Below are positions 1-7,102 of a stretch of DNA of 46,567 nucleotides, piece after piece. This stretch comes from an uncultured Prevotellaceae bacterium. Lineage in GTDB: Bacteria > Bacteroidota > Bacteroidia > Bacteroidales > Bacteroidaceae. The stretch is taken from contig ONKX01000013.1 of the NCBI GenBank assembly GCA_900318555.1, positions 1 through 46,567 on the forward strand, read 5' to 3'. Positions within the stretch are counted from its first letter, which is position 1. Each line of letters starts with the position of its first letter. The translations under genes were made by a program, and so were the position numbers. Under the pieces are notes generated by a model. The model was given only the letters and a program-made list of their open reading frames with translations. It ran no database searches and was not told the origin of the DNA.

Positions 1-19
1 TGAAACTTGAAACCAAATT

Positions 20-136
20 ATGAAGAACAAGCGATTTTGGGATGTGCTGTTGAAGGTGATAGTAGCAGCCATCACGGCGGCCGCCACGGCCCTGGGAACA
101 ACCTCGTGTATGGGATTGGGGCCGATTGTGTTCTGA
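20..136 (+). CDS. Smalltalk-like small membrane protein (38 aa)
   Basis: Encodes 38 residues: a basic/aromatic head (MKNKRFWDVLLK), an Ala/Val/Ile-rich hydrophobic helix over about residues 9-26, then Thr-Ser-Cys (Cys30) and a short tail. The pattern resembles the Bacteroidales 'smalltalk protein' family, usually about 30 aa, whose function is unknown. That family is commonly found between an HU-like DNA-binding gene and an N-acetylmuramoyl-L-alanine amidase. A TGA at positions 1-3 may be the stop of the upstream partner. No amidase follows. The Cys after a hydrophobic stretch could also suggest a tiny lipoprotein, but the preceding residues (TTS) are a poor lipobox. The family assignment rests on length and pattern only. 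Confidence 0.6.
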   Translation: MKNKRFWDVLLKVIVAAITAAATALGTTSCMGLGPIVF

Positions 137-219
137 ACAACCACGGATAGGCAACTTGACTATTACGTTGACAAACTGAAAACGTTAGTCAAAAAATAAA
201 CGAAACGCAAACAAAAATT

Positions 220-252
220 CGGGCTCATCATTTGGCGGGCTCGATTTTTTTT
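220..252 (+). terminator. Intrinsic terminator with G-U wobble stem
   Basis: CGGGCTC (220-226) can pair with GGGCTCG (237-243) in RNA using two G-U wobbles, around a 10-nt loop. Eight T follow at 245-252. Because of the wobbles the hairpin works only in the + orientation, which fits termination after the small gene at 20-136. A near-identical element occurs at 26378-26409. Confidence 0.65.
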
Positions 253-262
253 ATGCAAAATT

Positions 263-333
263 GTCAGAAAATCGCGTTTTTCTGACACCTATACCCCGTT
301 TTTCTGACACCTAACGCGTTTTTTGGACACCTT
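263..333 (+). promoter_or_regulatory. Three direct repeats upstream of the lipoprotein operon, candidate operator
   Basis: The 16-mer GTTTTTCTGACACCTA occurs at 276-291 and 298-313, and a diverged copy (GTTTTTTGGACACCTT) lies at 318-333. Start-to-start spacing is 22 and 20 bp, about two helical turns, so all three copies face the same side of the DNA directly upstream of the -7 element at 351. GTCAGAAAA (263-271) is the exact inverse of TTTTCTGAC (278-286), so the first copy also forms a palindrome. Direct repeats at ~21-bp pitch are typical of LytTR-type regulator sites. That link is inference. Confidence 0.5.
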
Positions 334-358
334 GTTTCGATTTTTTTTCGTAACTTCG
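332..358 (+). promoter_or_regulatory. Bacteroidales-type promoter for the lipoprotein operon
   Basis: TAACTTCG at 351-358 fits the TAnnTTTG -7 consensus with one change. A TTG at 332-334 is a possible -33 element. It starts about 30 nt upstream of the first ATG (388) and abuts the third direct repeat. Confidence 0.45.
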
Positions 359-387
359 CCTCCGAAATTTAATAAACTTAACCAACA

Positions 388-510
388 ATGAAGACAAAAG
401 CGAACACAAAACAAACGTACGAGAAGCCGCAGATGCGGGTGTACGAGTTGAGGCAGGGGCCGCAGTTGCTGCAGGCTAGTAAACCGGACTATTATCCAGA
501 ACCCTGGTAA
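388..510 (+). CDS. Small 40-aa peptide ahead of the surface-lipoprotein operon
   Basis: Forty residues, polar, beginning MKTKANTKQTYEKPQMRVYE and ending in Tyr-Tyr-Pro-Glu-Pro-Trp. There is no signal peptide or membrane segment. Short 'TYEKPxMxVxxL'-like peptides often precede fimbrillin-type lipoprotein operons in Prevotella and Bacteroides; this is family impression, not a database match, and their role is unknown. It lies 32 nt upstream of the first lipoprotein gene, on the same strand and downstream of the same promoter, so it is probably the first gene of that operon. Confidence 0.6.
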   Translation: MKTKANTKQTYEKPQMRVYELRQGPQLLQASKPDYYPEPW

Positions 511-542
511 TCCAAGTTATGAACCTATAAACAGTAAAGACA

Positions 543-2411
543 ATGAAAAGAAATTTTATCTTTAGTCTGGCTGCGACATTCATAACTGCAGCCGTTACAC
601 TGGGCAGCCTGACTGCCTGCTCGAGTGAGGACATGGTGGCCAACACACAGAATACAATCGTGAAAGAGGCTCCCGTCTGTTATTTCAACATTCCTGCATC
701 CTTTGCCAATGGTGCTGAGACGCGCGCCGTAACCATCGGCGAAAGCACCGCCACCACCACGTTTGAAAATACCGACAAGGTTTATGTGGTGATTGAACAT
801 AACGGAACTTATGCCATTGGCTATGATCCTTCTGGGTCTGAATACCTCTCCATGACCGTTACGCCGGATGTCGATCCTTCAAAAGCTACGCTCAGTGGTG
901 CGCTGAAATTCTACTATAATAACGGGACAGAACCTAAAGCTTTCACACCGTCAGTAGATGATGTGGTGTATTTGCTTTATAACATGACTAATCCTTTTTA
1001 TCAAGTATCAATGTCGAGCTTTGAGTATGACTTCCAAAACGGCAGCAAGGACCAAGTAACTTCTGTTGGCGTGATAGATTACTATGGAGCCAGCTACCGT
1101 GATTATGCGCAGGCCAAGATGAAGATTACGGCTGTGAGCGGCAGCACCGACGTAGGATTTACGATGTCCCTTGTCCAATATGACGACCCGACCAAGAGTA
1201 ACGTCAGCTTCCAGAACCTCGGTTCCATATTCCGCCAGCGGCTTTCATTTACGGACAAGAATGGCAACCCTGTGACACCCACGCTTACTAAGTTCACCAT
1301 TTCAACGGCGAACAATAAAGTGATTACCGGCTATTTTCCGTTCAGCCCTGATCCAGCCTATTATAGCCTTTTCTCGATAAATAACCCTGTCATTGATACA
1401 AATGGCGACATTTACTTCGCCTTGATGTTCAATGATGACAACAAGGACGAGGCACTGATTCTGACGGCAGAAGACGAGGACGGCAATGTATATACCTGCA
1501 CCAAAGCTGCGCCCGGCAGCGGCTTTGCCCGTGGCAAATACTACCACGGCTCCGCCACGCTGGCTTGGCAGAACCACAGAGTGGACCTTTCAAAGATCAA
1601 CGACGATTACACGGCCCAGGACGGCGATATACTGACGGGAACGCTCGCAAGCAATCTCAAACTGGAGATAGCTGCTGGCGCCACGGTGACACTGGCAGGT
1701 ATGACGCACCACGCAGGAAATTATATCAACAGCATCGTGTGTCTCGGCACGGCGAATATCATCCTGGCCGAAGGCACGACGAACGACTTGACGAGAGGTT
1801 CAAGCGATGCTTACGCCGGCCTCTTTTTGAACAACGGGATTACCTGGTCAACACTCACCATCAGCGGCACGGGTACACTCCGCGCATCAGGCGGCAATGC
1901 CTGTGCCGGCATCGGTGGCATTAATTATTGCGACGACATCGTCATCAACGGCGGTATTATCTACGCCACGGGCGGCCAATTTGCCCCAGGCATCGGCGCA
2001 GGCGCCAACGTCGGTCAGACCGGCAACATCACCATCAATGGCGGCAATATCACCGCCACGGGTGGCGAAGGTGCTGCCGGCATCGGCGCAGGAACTAATT
2101 CCAGCTACTGCAAAGACATCACCATCGAGAATACAGTTACCAGCGTCACAGCGATAAAGGGGGCGGGTGCTAGCGAAAGTATAGGACGTGGCTTTGACGG
2201 CAGCTCTTGCGGCACGGTGAAGTTCGGTACTGCGACCATGTTCGACGACTCTCGGTGGACCACCACACCTACTAACGGCGAAAACTACGGGGGCCTGCAC
2301 TTTGTAATTTCAACGACCACAAATACAAAAGACACCTGGACACTGACGCCATTGAATCAAGGACAAGGTGGTTTGCAGAACTACAACGTAAATTCTGCGA
2401 CAGAACAATGA
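543..2411 (+). CDS. Fimbrillin-like lipoprotein with Gly-rich beta-solenoid C-terminus
   Basis: 622 aa. A lipoprotein signal peptide ends at Leu-Thr-Ala-Cys (lipobox, Cys about residue 26), followed by Ser-Ser-Glu-Asp, a surface-export-like acidic tail. Residues ~45-360 resemble fimbrillin/type V pilin-like beta domains, with Glu-Thr-Arg-Ala early in the mature chain, where such proteins are often cleaved after Arg. Residues ~437-570 hold about four ~30-aa coils of the type 'INGG-I-ATGG--A-GIGAG', which suggests a right-handed beta-solenoid. The C-terminal ~95 residues closely match those of the next gene in protein and DNA. Probably anchored at the cell surface for adhesion or glycan binding; the ligand is unknown. 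The gap to the paralog is only 21 nt, so one operon is likely. Confidence 0.75.
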   Translation: MKRNFIFSLAATFITAAVTLGSLTACSSEDMVANTQNTIVKEAPVCYFNIPASFANGAETRAVTIGESTATTTFENTDKVYVVIEHNGTYAIGYDPSGSEYLSMTVTPDVDPSKATLSGALKFYYNNGTEPKAFTPSVDDVVYLLYNMTNPFYQVSMSSFEYDFQNGSKDQVTSVGVIDYYGASYRDYAQAKMKITAVSGSTDVGFTMSLVQYDDPTKSNVSFQNLGSIFRQRLSFTDKNGNPVTPTLTKFTISTANNKVITGYFPFSPDPAYYSLFSINNPVIDTNGDIYFALMFNDDNKDEALILTAEDEDGNVYTCTKAAPGSGFARGKYYHGSATLAWQNHRVDLSKINDDYTAQDGDILTGTLASNLKLEIAAGATVTLAGMTHHAGNYINSIVCLGTANIILAEGTTNDLTRGSSDAYAGLFLNNGITWSTLTISGTGTLRASGGNACAGIGGINYCDDIVINGGIIYATGGQFAPGIGAGANVGQTGNITINGGNITATGGEGAAGIGAGTNSSYCKDITIENTVTSVTAIKGAGASESIGRGFDGSSCGTVKFGTATMFDDSRWTTTPTNGENYGGLHFVISTTTNTKDTWTLTPLNQGQGGLQNYNVNSATEQ

Positions 2412-2432
2412 ACCCATTAAATCGAAGAAGCA

Positions 2433-4391
2433 ATGACAAAGACAATGAGATATTTTAGCATAGCTGCCCTTGCATTGATGGGCGCAGTAATGACGGGCTG
2501 CTCGAACAACGACGAACTGCAGCAGCCTGAGAGCGTAAAGAGAACGGTGACACTGACAACAACCGTCAGCCTCGATGGCGGCGCCGGAACCCGCGCACTG
2601 GATGTCACGACCGGCGTGAAGACCTTCGCAGTGGACGACCAGATCAGCTTTGTGTATAAGAACACGAGCGATGAAACAAAGTTGGCAGTTAGTGAAAAGC
2701 TCACCCAGAGCGACATCAGTGCCGATGGCAAGACAGCCACTATCTACGTGGCGTTAGAAGACCCTGCAACGAATAGTCAGCTGCGCATGATTTACCCTGC
2801 CACGATGGCTAATATACCTATGAGCACCAGCGCGACCATCAACGACGATGCAGGCACAATCAACCTTGAGGCGCTGCAATCAGGACAGAGCGGCTACGAA
2901 GGTGAGCTTAGCGATTACGACCTCGCGGTCTTCAATGGCACATTGACTGGCTATGCGCTGCCTGCATCCGTCACACTGGCCAACAAACTGGCCATCTGCG
3001 CTTTCACCATCAAGAATGCCGACGGCACACAGGACATCACCACTACCATCACGAACCTGACCATCAGCGACGGAACCTATACCTACAGCATCGGTCGCTC
3101 GAATCTTATAAGTCCTATCTACGTGGCCATGATGCCCGTGGATGATGCCAATATTGAGATGACTGCCACCGCTAACGACGGGCAGCACTACGCAAAGTCA
3201 TTGACCAACATCACCTATGCAGCCAACAATATCTATCCGCTGGCCATGAGGATGGCGGAGTCGTTCAAGACCTACAGCACCCTGCCCGTTGGCACGCACC
3301 TCAATGTGGGTGACCAGATTGACTTGTCGTCTTATTTCCTTATCAATGGTGTAGTTGAGCAATTAACGTCATCGAATGCTCCATACACGCTGGTAAGGGC
3401 AAATGTGGAGGGCAGCACGGTGACCGAAGCTGCCGATGGAGCGTATTATGTGTTCAAGGATAAAAACGGTGATTTTTACGGGAAGGACGCAGGTCTTCAT
3501 GCTTCTGCAGCCTCCGACGGAATCTTTGTTGCTGGGAATTATTCAACGAGTTATACGATGCTATCACACGTCAATCTGGCTAACGTCACAGCCGCATACA
3601 CGGCTCAGACCTACGACTGCCTTTACGGCACACTCGGCTCGAACGTGCAGATTTCCATTGCCGACAACGCTGTGGTATGGTTGGGCGGCGTGAGCATCAA
3701 TGCCGACGGAACAATGACAGGTGAATATGCCGGCATCACCTGCCTGGGCAATGCCACCATCAACCTGGCCGACGGCACGACGAATACCGTGAGGGGAATG
3801 GCAGATGATTATTCTGGTATCTTCGTGCCTCACAACGACACGGGCGAGGGCGATGAATACACGCTCACCATCCGGGGCACCGGTACGCTCAATGCCTTCG
3901 GTGGCCAAAATGCTGCCGGCATTGGCGCAAATAGCCTGTACGACAGCGGCAACATCGTCATTGCTGGTGGCATCATCAATTCTACAGGCGGCGGAAATGC
4001 CGCCGGCATCGGCAGTAGCTATGTATCTACCTCTAGTCTTAAATATACTTGCGGTAACATCACTATCAGCGGCGGCACCGTCACCGCCACTGGCGGCTAT
4101 TATGCCGCTGGCATCGGCAGTGCATATTTTGGGAAGTGCGGCAACATCACCATCGAGAATACAGTTACCAGCGTTACTGCGATAAAGGGGAAGAATGCTA
4201 ACGAAAGTATCGGACGTGGCTCTGACGGCTCTTGCGGCATGGTGAAGTTCGGAACTGAGACCATGTTCGACGGCTCTTGGTGGACCACACCTACTGACGG
4301 CGAAAACTACGGGGGCCTGCACTTTGTAATTTCAATGACCACAAATACAAACGACACCTGGACGCTGACTCCAACGAATCCTAACCCATAA
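2433..4391 (+). CDS. Paralogous fimbrillin-like lipoprotein with beta-solenoid C-terminus
   Basis: 652 aa. The signal peptide ends at Met-Thr-Gly-Cys (lipobox), followed by Ser-Asn-Asn-Asp-Glu. An N-terminal fimbrillin-like region (about residues 35-280) includes Gly-Thr-Arg-Ala near the mature N-terminus. Residues ~476-595 carry repeated 'GGxxNAAGIGS' coils. The final segment (ENTVTSVTAIKG, ESIGRG, VKFGTETMFD) matches the upstream paralog almost word for word. The N-terminal halves have diverged much more than the C-termini, so the pair looks like a tandem duplication with continued exchange at the 3' ends. A hairpin terminator follows at 4415. The function is inferred as surface adhesin; no catalytic motif was seen. 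Confidence 0.75.
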   Translation: MTKTMRYFSIAALALMGAVMTGCSNNDELQQPESVKRTVTLTTTVSLDGGAGTRALDVTTGVKTFAVDDQISFVYKNTSDETKLAVSEKLTQSDISADGKTATIYVALEDPATNSQLRMIYPATMANIPMSTSATINDDAGTINLEALQSGQSGYEGELSDYDLAVFNGTLTGYALPASVTLANKLAICAFTIKNADGTQDITTTITNLTISDGTYTYSIGRSNLISPIYVAMMPVDDANIEMTATANDGQHYAKSLTNITYAANNIYPLAMRMAESFKTYSTLPVGTHLNVGDQIDLSSYFLINGVVEQLTSSNAPYTLVRANVEGSTVTEAADGAYYVFKDKNGDFYGKDAGLHASAASDGIFVAGNYSTSYTMLSHVNLANVTAAYTAQTYDCLYGTLGSNVQISIADNAVVWLGGVSINADGTMTGEYAGITCLGNATINLADGTTNTVRGMADDYSGIFVPHNDTGEGDEYTLTIRGTGTLNAFGGQNAAGIGANSLYDSGNIVIAGGIINSTGGGNAAGIGSSYVSTSSLKYTCGNITISGGTVTATGGYYAAGIGSAYFGKCGNITIENTVTSVTAIKGKNANESIGRGSDGSCGMVKFGTETMFDGSWWTTPTDGENYGGLHFVISMTTNTNDTWTLTPTNPNP

Positions 4392-4414
4392 TCATCCATA
4401 CATCTATATACAAT

Positions 4415-4446
4415 CATTGGGTGCTCAGAAATCTGGGCACCCAATG
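4415..4446 (+). terminator. Hairpin terminator between convergent genes
   Basis: CATTGGGTGCTCAG (4415-4428) pairs with CTGGGCACCCAATG (4433-4446) around an AAAT loop, a 14-bp stem with one U-G wobble. Only TTT follows, so it is a weak intrinsic terminator. It lies between the lipoprotein operon and the end of uxaA on the other strand and could serve both directions. Confidence 0.55.
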
Positions 4447-4487
4447 TTTAATAGCCCTAAATAAAGGCGTTGGGCGTACGCGGAAAG

Positions 4488-5990
4488 TTAGAGCGTGACG
4501 CCGTTTTTGAAGATGGAAATCTCGCGGTAGCCGTTCTCTTCGTTACGGGCTTTTTCGCCGGAGGCGACGGCAAGGACCTTGTCGATGAATTCGGGAACGA
4601 GTTCCTGCATGGTGCGGCCTTCGACGAGCTGTCCGGCAGAGAAATCAACCCAGTGGGGCTTGTTCTTGGCGAGCACGGGATTGGTGGCGACCTTCATGGT
4701 GGGCACAAAGGTGCCGAAGGGCGTGCCGCGACCGGTGGTGAAGAGCACGATATGGCAGCCGCAGGAGGCGAGGGCCGTAGAGGCTACGAGGTCGTTGCCG
4801 GGGGCCGAGAGCAGGTTCAGACCATTGGCGGTGAGGCGGTCGCCATACTCCATGACACCGCTGACGGGTGCCTTGCCGCACTTCTGGGTGCAGCCGAGGG
4901 CTTTATCCTCGAGGGTGGAGATGCCGCCGGCCTTATTGCCTGGTGAGGGATTCTCGCCGACGGGTTCACCGTGGGAAAGGAAATAGTTCTTGAAATTGTT
5001 GATCATCGAGACTGTCTGCTGGAACAGTTCGGGGGTCTCGCAACGGTTCATGAGGATGGTTTCGGCACCGAACATCTCGGGAACCTCGGTGAGCACGCTG
5101 GTGCCGCCCTGTGCCACGAGCCAGTCGGAGAATTCGCCGACGAGAGGATTGGCGGTGATGCCGCTGAAGCCGTCGGAGCCACCGCACTTCAGACCGACGC
5201 GGAGCTTGGAGACGGGAACGTCCTCACGCTTGTCCCTTGCGGCCTGGGCATAGAGTTCGCGGAGGATAGCCATACCAGCCTCAATCTCGTCACCTTCGAC
5301 GCGCTGGGTGACCAGCAGCTTGATACGTGACTTGTCGTAGTCGCCGAGCATGGCCATGAAGTCCTCGGGCTGGTTGTTCTCACAACCGAGGCTGAGCACG
5401 AGCACGCCACCGGCATTGGGATGGAGACAGATGTCGCGCAATACCTTGCGGGTGTTTTCGTGATCCTCGGAGAGCTGTGAGCAGCCGTAGTTGTGATGCC
5501 AGGTCCAGATGGCGTCGACGTCACGTCCACCGGTTTCCATCATCAGACGGTGGGCAAGATTTTCGGCAATGCCGTTGACGCAACCGACGGTGGGTACAAT
5601 CCATATCTCGTTGCGCACGCCGACGTCACCATTCTTGCGGACATAACCCTTAAACGTTGAACGATGAACGTTGAACATTGAACCTTCCCAGGCACCGACA
5701 GGTTGATACGTGTATTCGAGCGTACCGCTGAGGTTGGTCTTGAGATTGTTTTCGTTGACCCAGTCGCCGGCCTTCATGTCCTGACGGGCGTGACCGATTG
5801 GGTAGCCGTACTTGATGATGTCTTCGCCTTCCTTGACGTCGGTGATGAGTACCTTGTGACCAGCAGGAGTGTCCTGATTCAACGTGATTTGCTTGCCGTC
5901 GACGGCGATGATGTCACCCTTCTTTTTCGGTGAGAGACATACGACAACACTGTCGGCGGGATTAATTTTCAGAAATGTAGCTTGTTCCAT
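4488..5990 (-). CDS. uxaA: Altronate dehydratase UxaA
   Basis: 500 aa, the usual length. Converts D-altronate to 2-keto-3-deoxygluconate in galacturonate (pectin) catabolism in the cytoplasm. The N-terminal ~95 residues are a SAF-type domain (ATFLKINPADSVVV onward). The large UxaA domain follows, with VPTVGCVNGIAENLA, WHHNYGCSQL, LSLGCENNQPEDF and GLKCGGSDGFSGI, whose Cys and His residues are typical of this Fe-dependent family. It is the last gene of the minus-strand run, 28 nt downstream of a LacI-type regulator. Codons ~103-114 (MFNVHRSTFKG) are encoded by a heptad word array, so that loop is probably an insertion. No other hexuronate gene lies in the window. Confidence 0.9.
   Translation of the reverse strand: MEQATFLKINPADSVVVCLSPKKKGDIIAVDGKQITLNQDTPAGHKVLITDVKEGEDIIKYGYPIGHARQDMKAGDWVNENNLKTNLSGTLEYTYQPVGAWEGSMFNVHRSTFKGYVRKNGDVGVRNEIWIVPTVGCVNGIAENLAHRLMMETGGRDVDAIWTWHHNYGCSQLSEDHENTRKVLRDICLHPNAGGVLVLSLGCENNQPEDFMAMLGDYDKSRIKLLVTQRVEGDEIEAGMAILRELYAQAARDKREDVPVSKLRVGLKCGGSDGFSGITANPLVGEFSDWLVAQGGTSVLTEVPEMFGAETILMNRCETPELFQQTVSMINNFKNYFLSHGEPVGENPSPGNKAGGISTLEDKALGCTQKCGKAPVSGVMEYGDRLTANGLNLLSAPGNDLVASTALASCGCHIVLFTTGRGTPFGTFVPTMKVATNPVLAKNKPHWVDFSAGQLVEGRTMQELVPEFIDKVLAVASGEKARNEENGYREISIFKNGVTL
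5649..5683. repeat. Heptad word array inside uxaA (GTTGAAC type)
   Basis: Five consecutive 7-base words: CTTAAAC, then variants of GTTGAAC ending at 5683. On the coding strand of uxaA they read GTTCAAC/GTTCAAT, the same word family as the array at 44311-44338. They are translated here as part of a loop between the SAF domain and the catalytic domain. Confidence 0.6.
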
Positions 5991-6018
5991 AATTGAATTT
6001 GTTTTAGTATTTGTTTGT

Positions 6019-7089
6019 TTAACCTATATTTTTTCTGCGGTAGAAATCGATGTTCTCCTTGGTGAGGAGTTCGATGGGCATGTAGTTGACGGGCTCGACC
6101 TCCTTTTTGAGGACGATGGCCTGGAAGAGCGTCTCGACGCAGGAATAGCCCTGCATGAAGGCGTGCTGTGCGATGAGGAACGAGATGGAGCCCTGACGGA
6201 CGCACTCTGCATTCTTGGGTACCATGTCGTAACCCATGATTTGGACATTGCGACGGTTGGACCTGAGCAGGAACTCGCCCACGAGATGAGCCTTGGAATT
6301 GAACGTGATGCAATGATGGACGAGTGGGTGGGCCGTGAAGAAATCCTCGAGGATGACGTCGTACTTGTCGCGCTTATCGTCGAGCGAGAGGTTGACCTCA
6401 TGGATCTTGACGGAGGGGAAGTGGTCGTGCATGTAATGGCGGAAACCGGTCTCGCGGTTTTCCTGCTGCTTGGATGCCACGTTGCCGTTACGCATCTGTT
6501 TCATGAGCATGATCTCCTTCTCGCGCGGAGCCAGCATCATGAGCATGCGGGCGGCGAAGAAGCCGGAGGCGAAGGAGTCCTGACCAAAGAACGACAGGGG
6601 TTTGAGGTCGGGCATGTAGGAGTCGAGCAGGATGAAGGGGATGTTACGCTTGTGCATCATGTCAGTATAGCGACGGGTGACCTCAATGGTCGAGGGTACG
6701 ACGATGACGCCGTCGGGTTCCTGTTTGAGTGCCTCGTTCATGACCTTGGCAAAGGTCTCGGGTGAGAAGCGGTTGTAGTAGAGCACTTTGTTGGAGATGC
6801 GGAAGTCGCGGTAGCGTTCGCAGCACATCTGCTCGCCTTCCTCTACTTCCTCCCAATACGCCTCTGACTCGTGTTTGGGGATGATGCTGAGGAAATGGTA
6901 GTCACGGTTGTAGGCCAATGCCGATGCGTACACGTTGGGTTTGTAGTCCATCTCCTCGAGTGCCTTCTGCACTTTCTCGAGTGCCTTTGGCGACACGTTG
7001 GGACGATTGTGGAGTACGCGGTCGACGGTGCCGGTAGAGACGCCGGCACGTTCGGCAATGTCCTTGATTCTGGTCTTTTCTTTTGACAT
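6019..7089 (-). CDS. LacI-family transcriptional regulator
   Basis: 356 aa. The N-terminal LacI helix-turn-helix (IKDIAERAGVSTGTVDRVLH, residues ~8-27) is followed by the hinge-helix region (ALEKVQKALEEMDYKPN) and a periplasmic-binding-protein-like sugar sensor domain (residues ~65-356, including LSIIPKHES, GVIVVPSTIE, ILLDSYMPD and IMGYDMVPKN). It lies directly upstream of uxaA on the same strand, so it probably senses a hexuronate-derived sugar acid and controls that pathway. That role is inferred from position only. It starts 13 nt after the penicillin-binding protein gene, and no separate promoter is obvious. Confidence 0.85.
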   Translation of the reverse strand: MSKEKTRIKDIAERAGVSTGTVDRVLHNRPNVSPKALEKVQKALEEMDYKPNVYASALAYNRDYHFLSIIPKHESEAYWEEVEEGEQMCCERYRDFRISNKVLYYNRFSPETFAKVMNEALKQEPDGVIVVPSTIEVTRRYTDMMHKRNIPFILLDSYMPDLKPLSFFGQDSFASGFFAARMLMMLAPREKEIMLMKQMRNGNVASKQQENRETGFRHYMHDHFPSVKIHEVNLSLDDKRDKYDVILEDFFTAHPLVHHCITFNSKAHLVGEFLLRSNRRNVQIMGYDMVPKNAECVRQGSISFLIAQHAFMQGYSCVETLFQAIVLKKEVEPVNYMPIELLTKENIDFYRRKNIG

Positions 7090-7102
7090 AATGTTAATTC
7101 GT

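Noticed and set aside
137-199. In-frame codons after the small gene reading TTDRQLDYYVDKLKTLVKK
   Set aside because: Could be a remnant of an amidase C-terminus that often follows smalltalk genes, but it is only 20 codons with no start and no testable match.
3564-4322. 252-aa minus-strand ORF, and similar ones over 1887-2300
   Set aside because: Ala/Asp/Gly-rich shadows of the Gly-rich coil repeats in the two lipoproteins.
5884-6765. 293-aa plus-strand ORF
   Set aside because: Opposite strand of the LacI regulator and the uxaA start; no recognisable domain.
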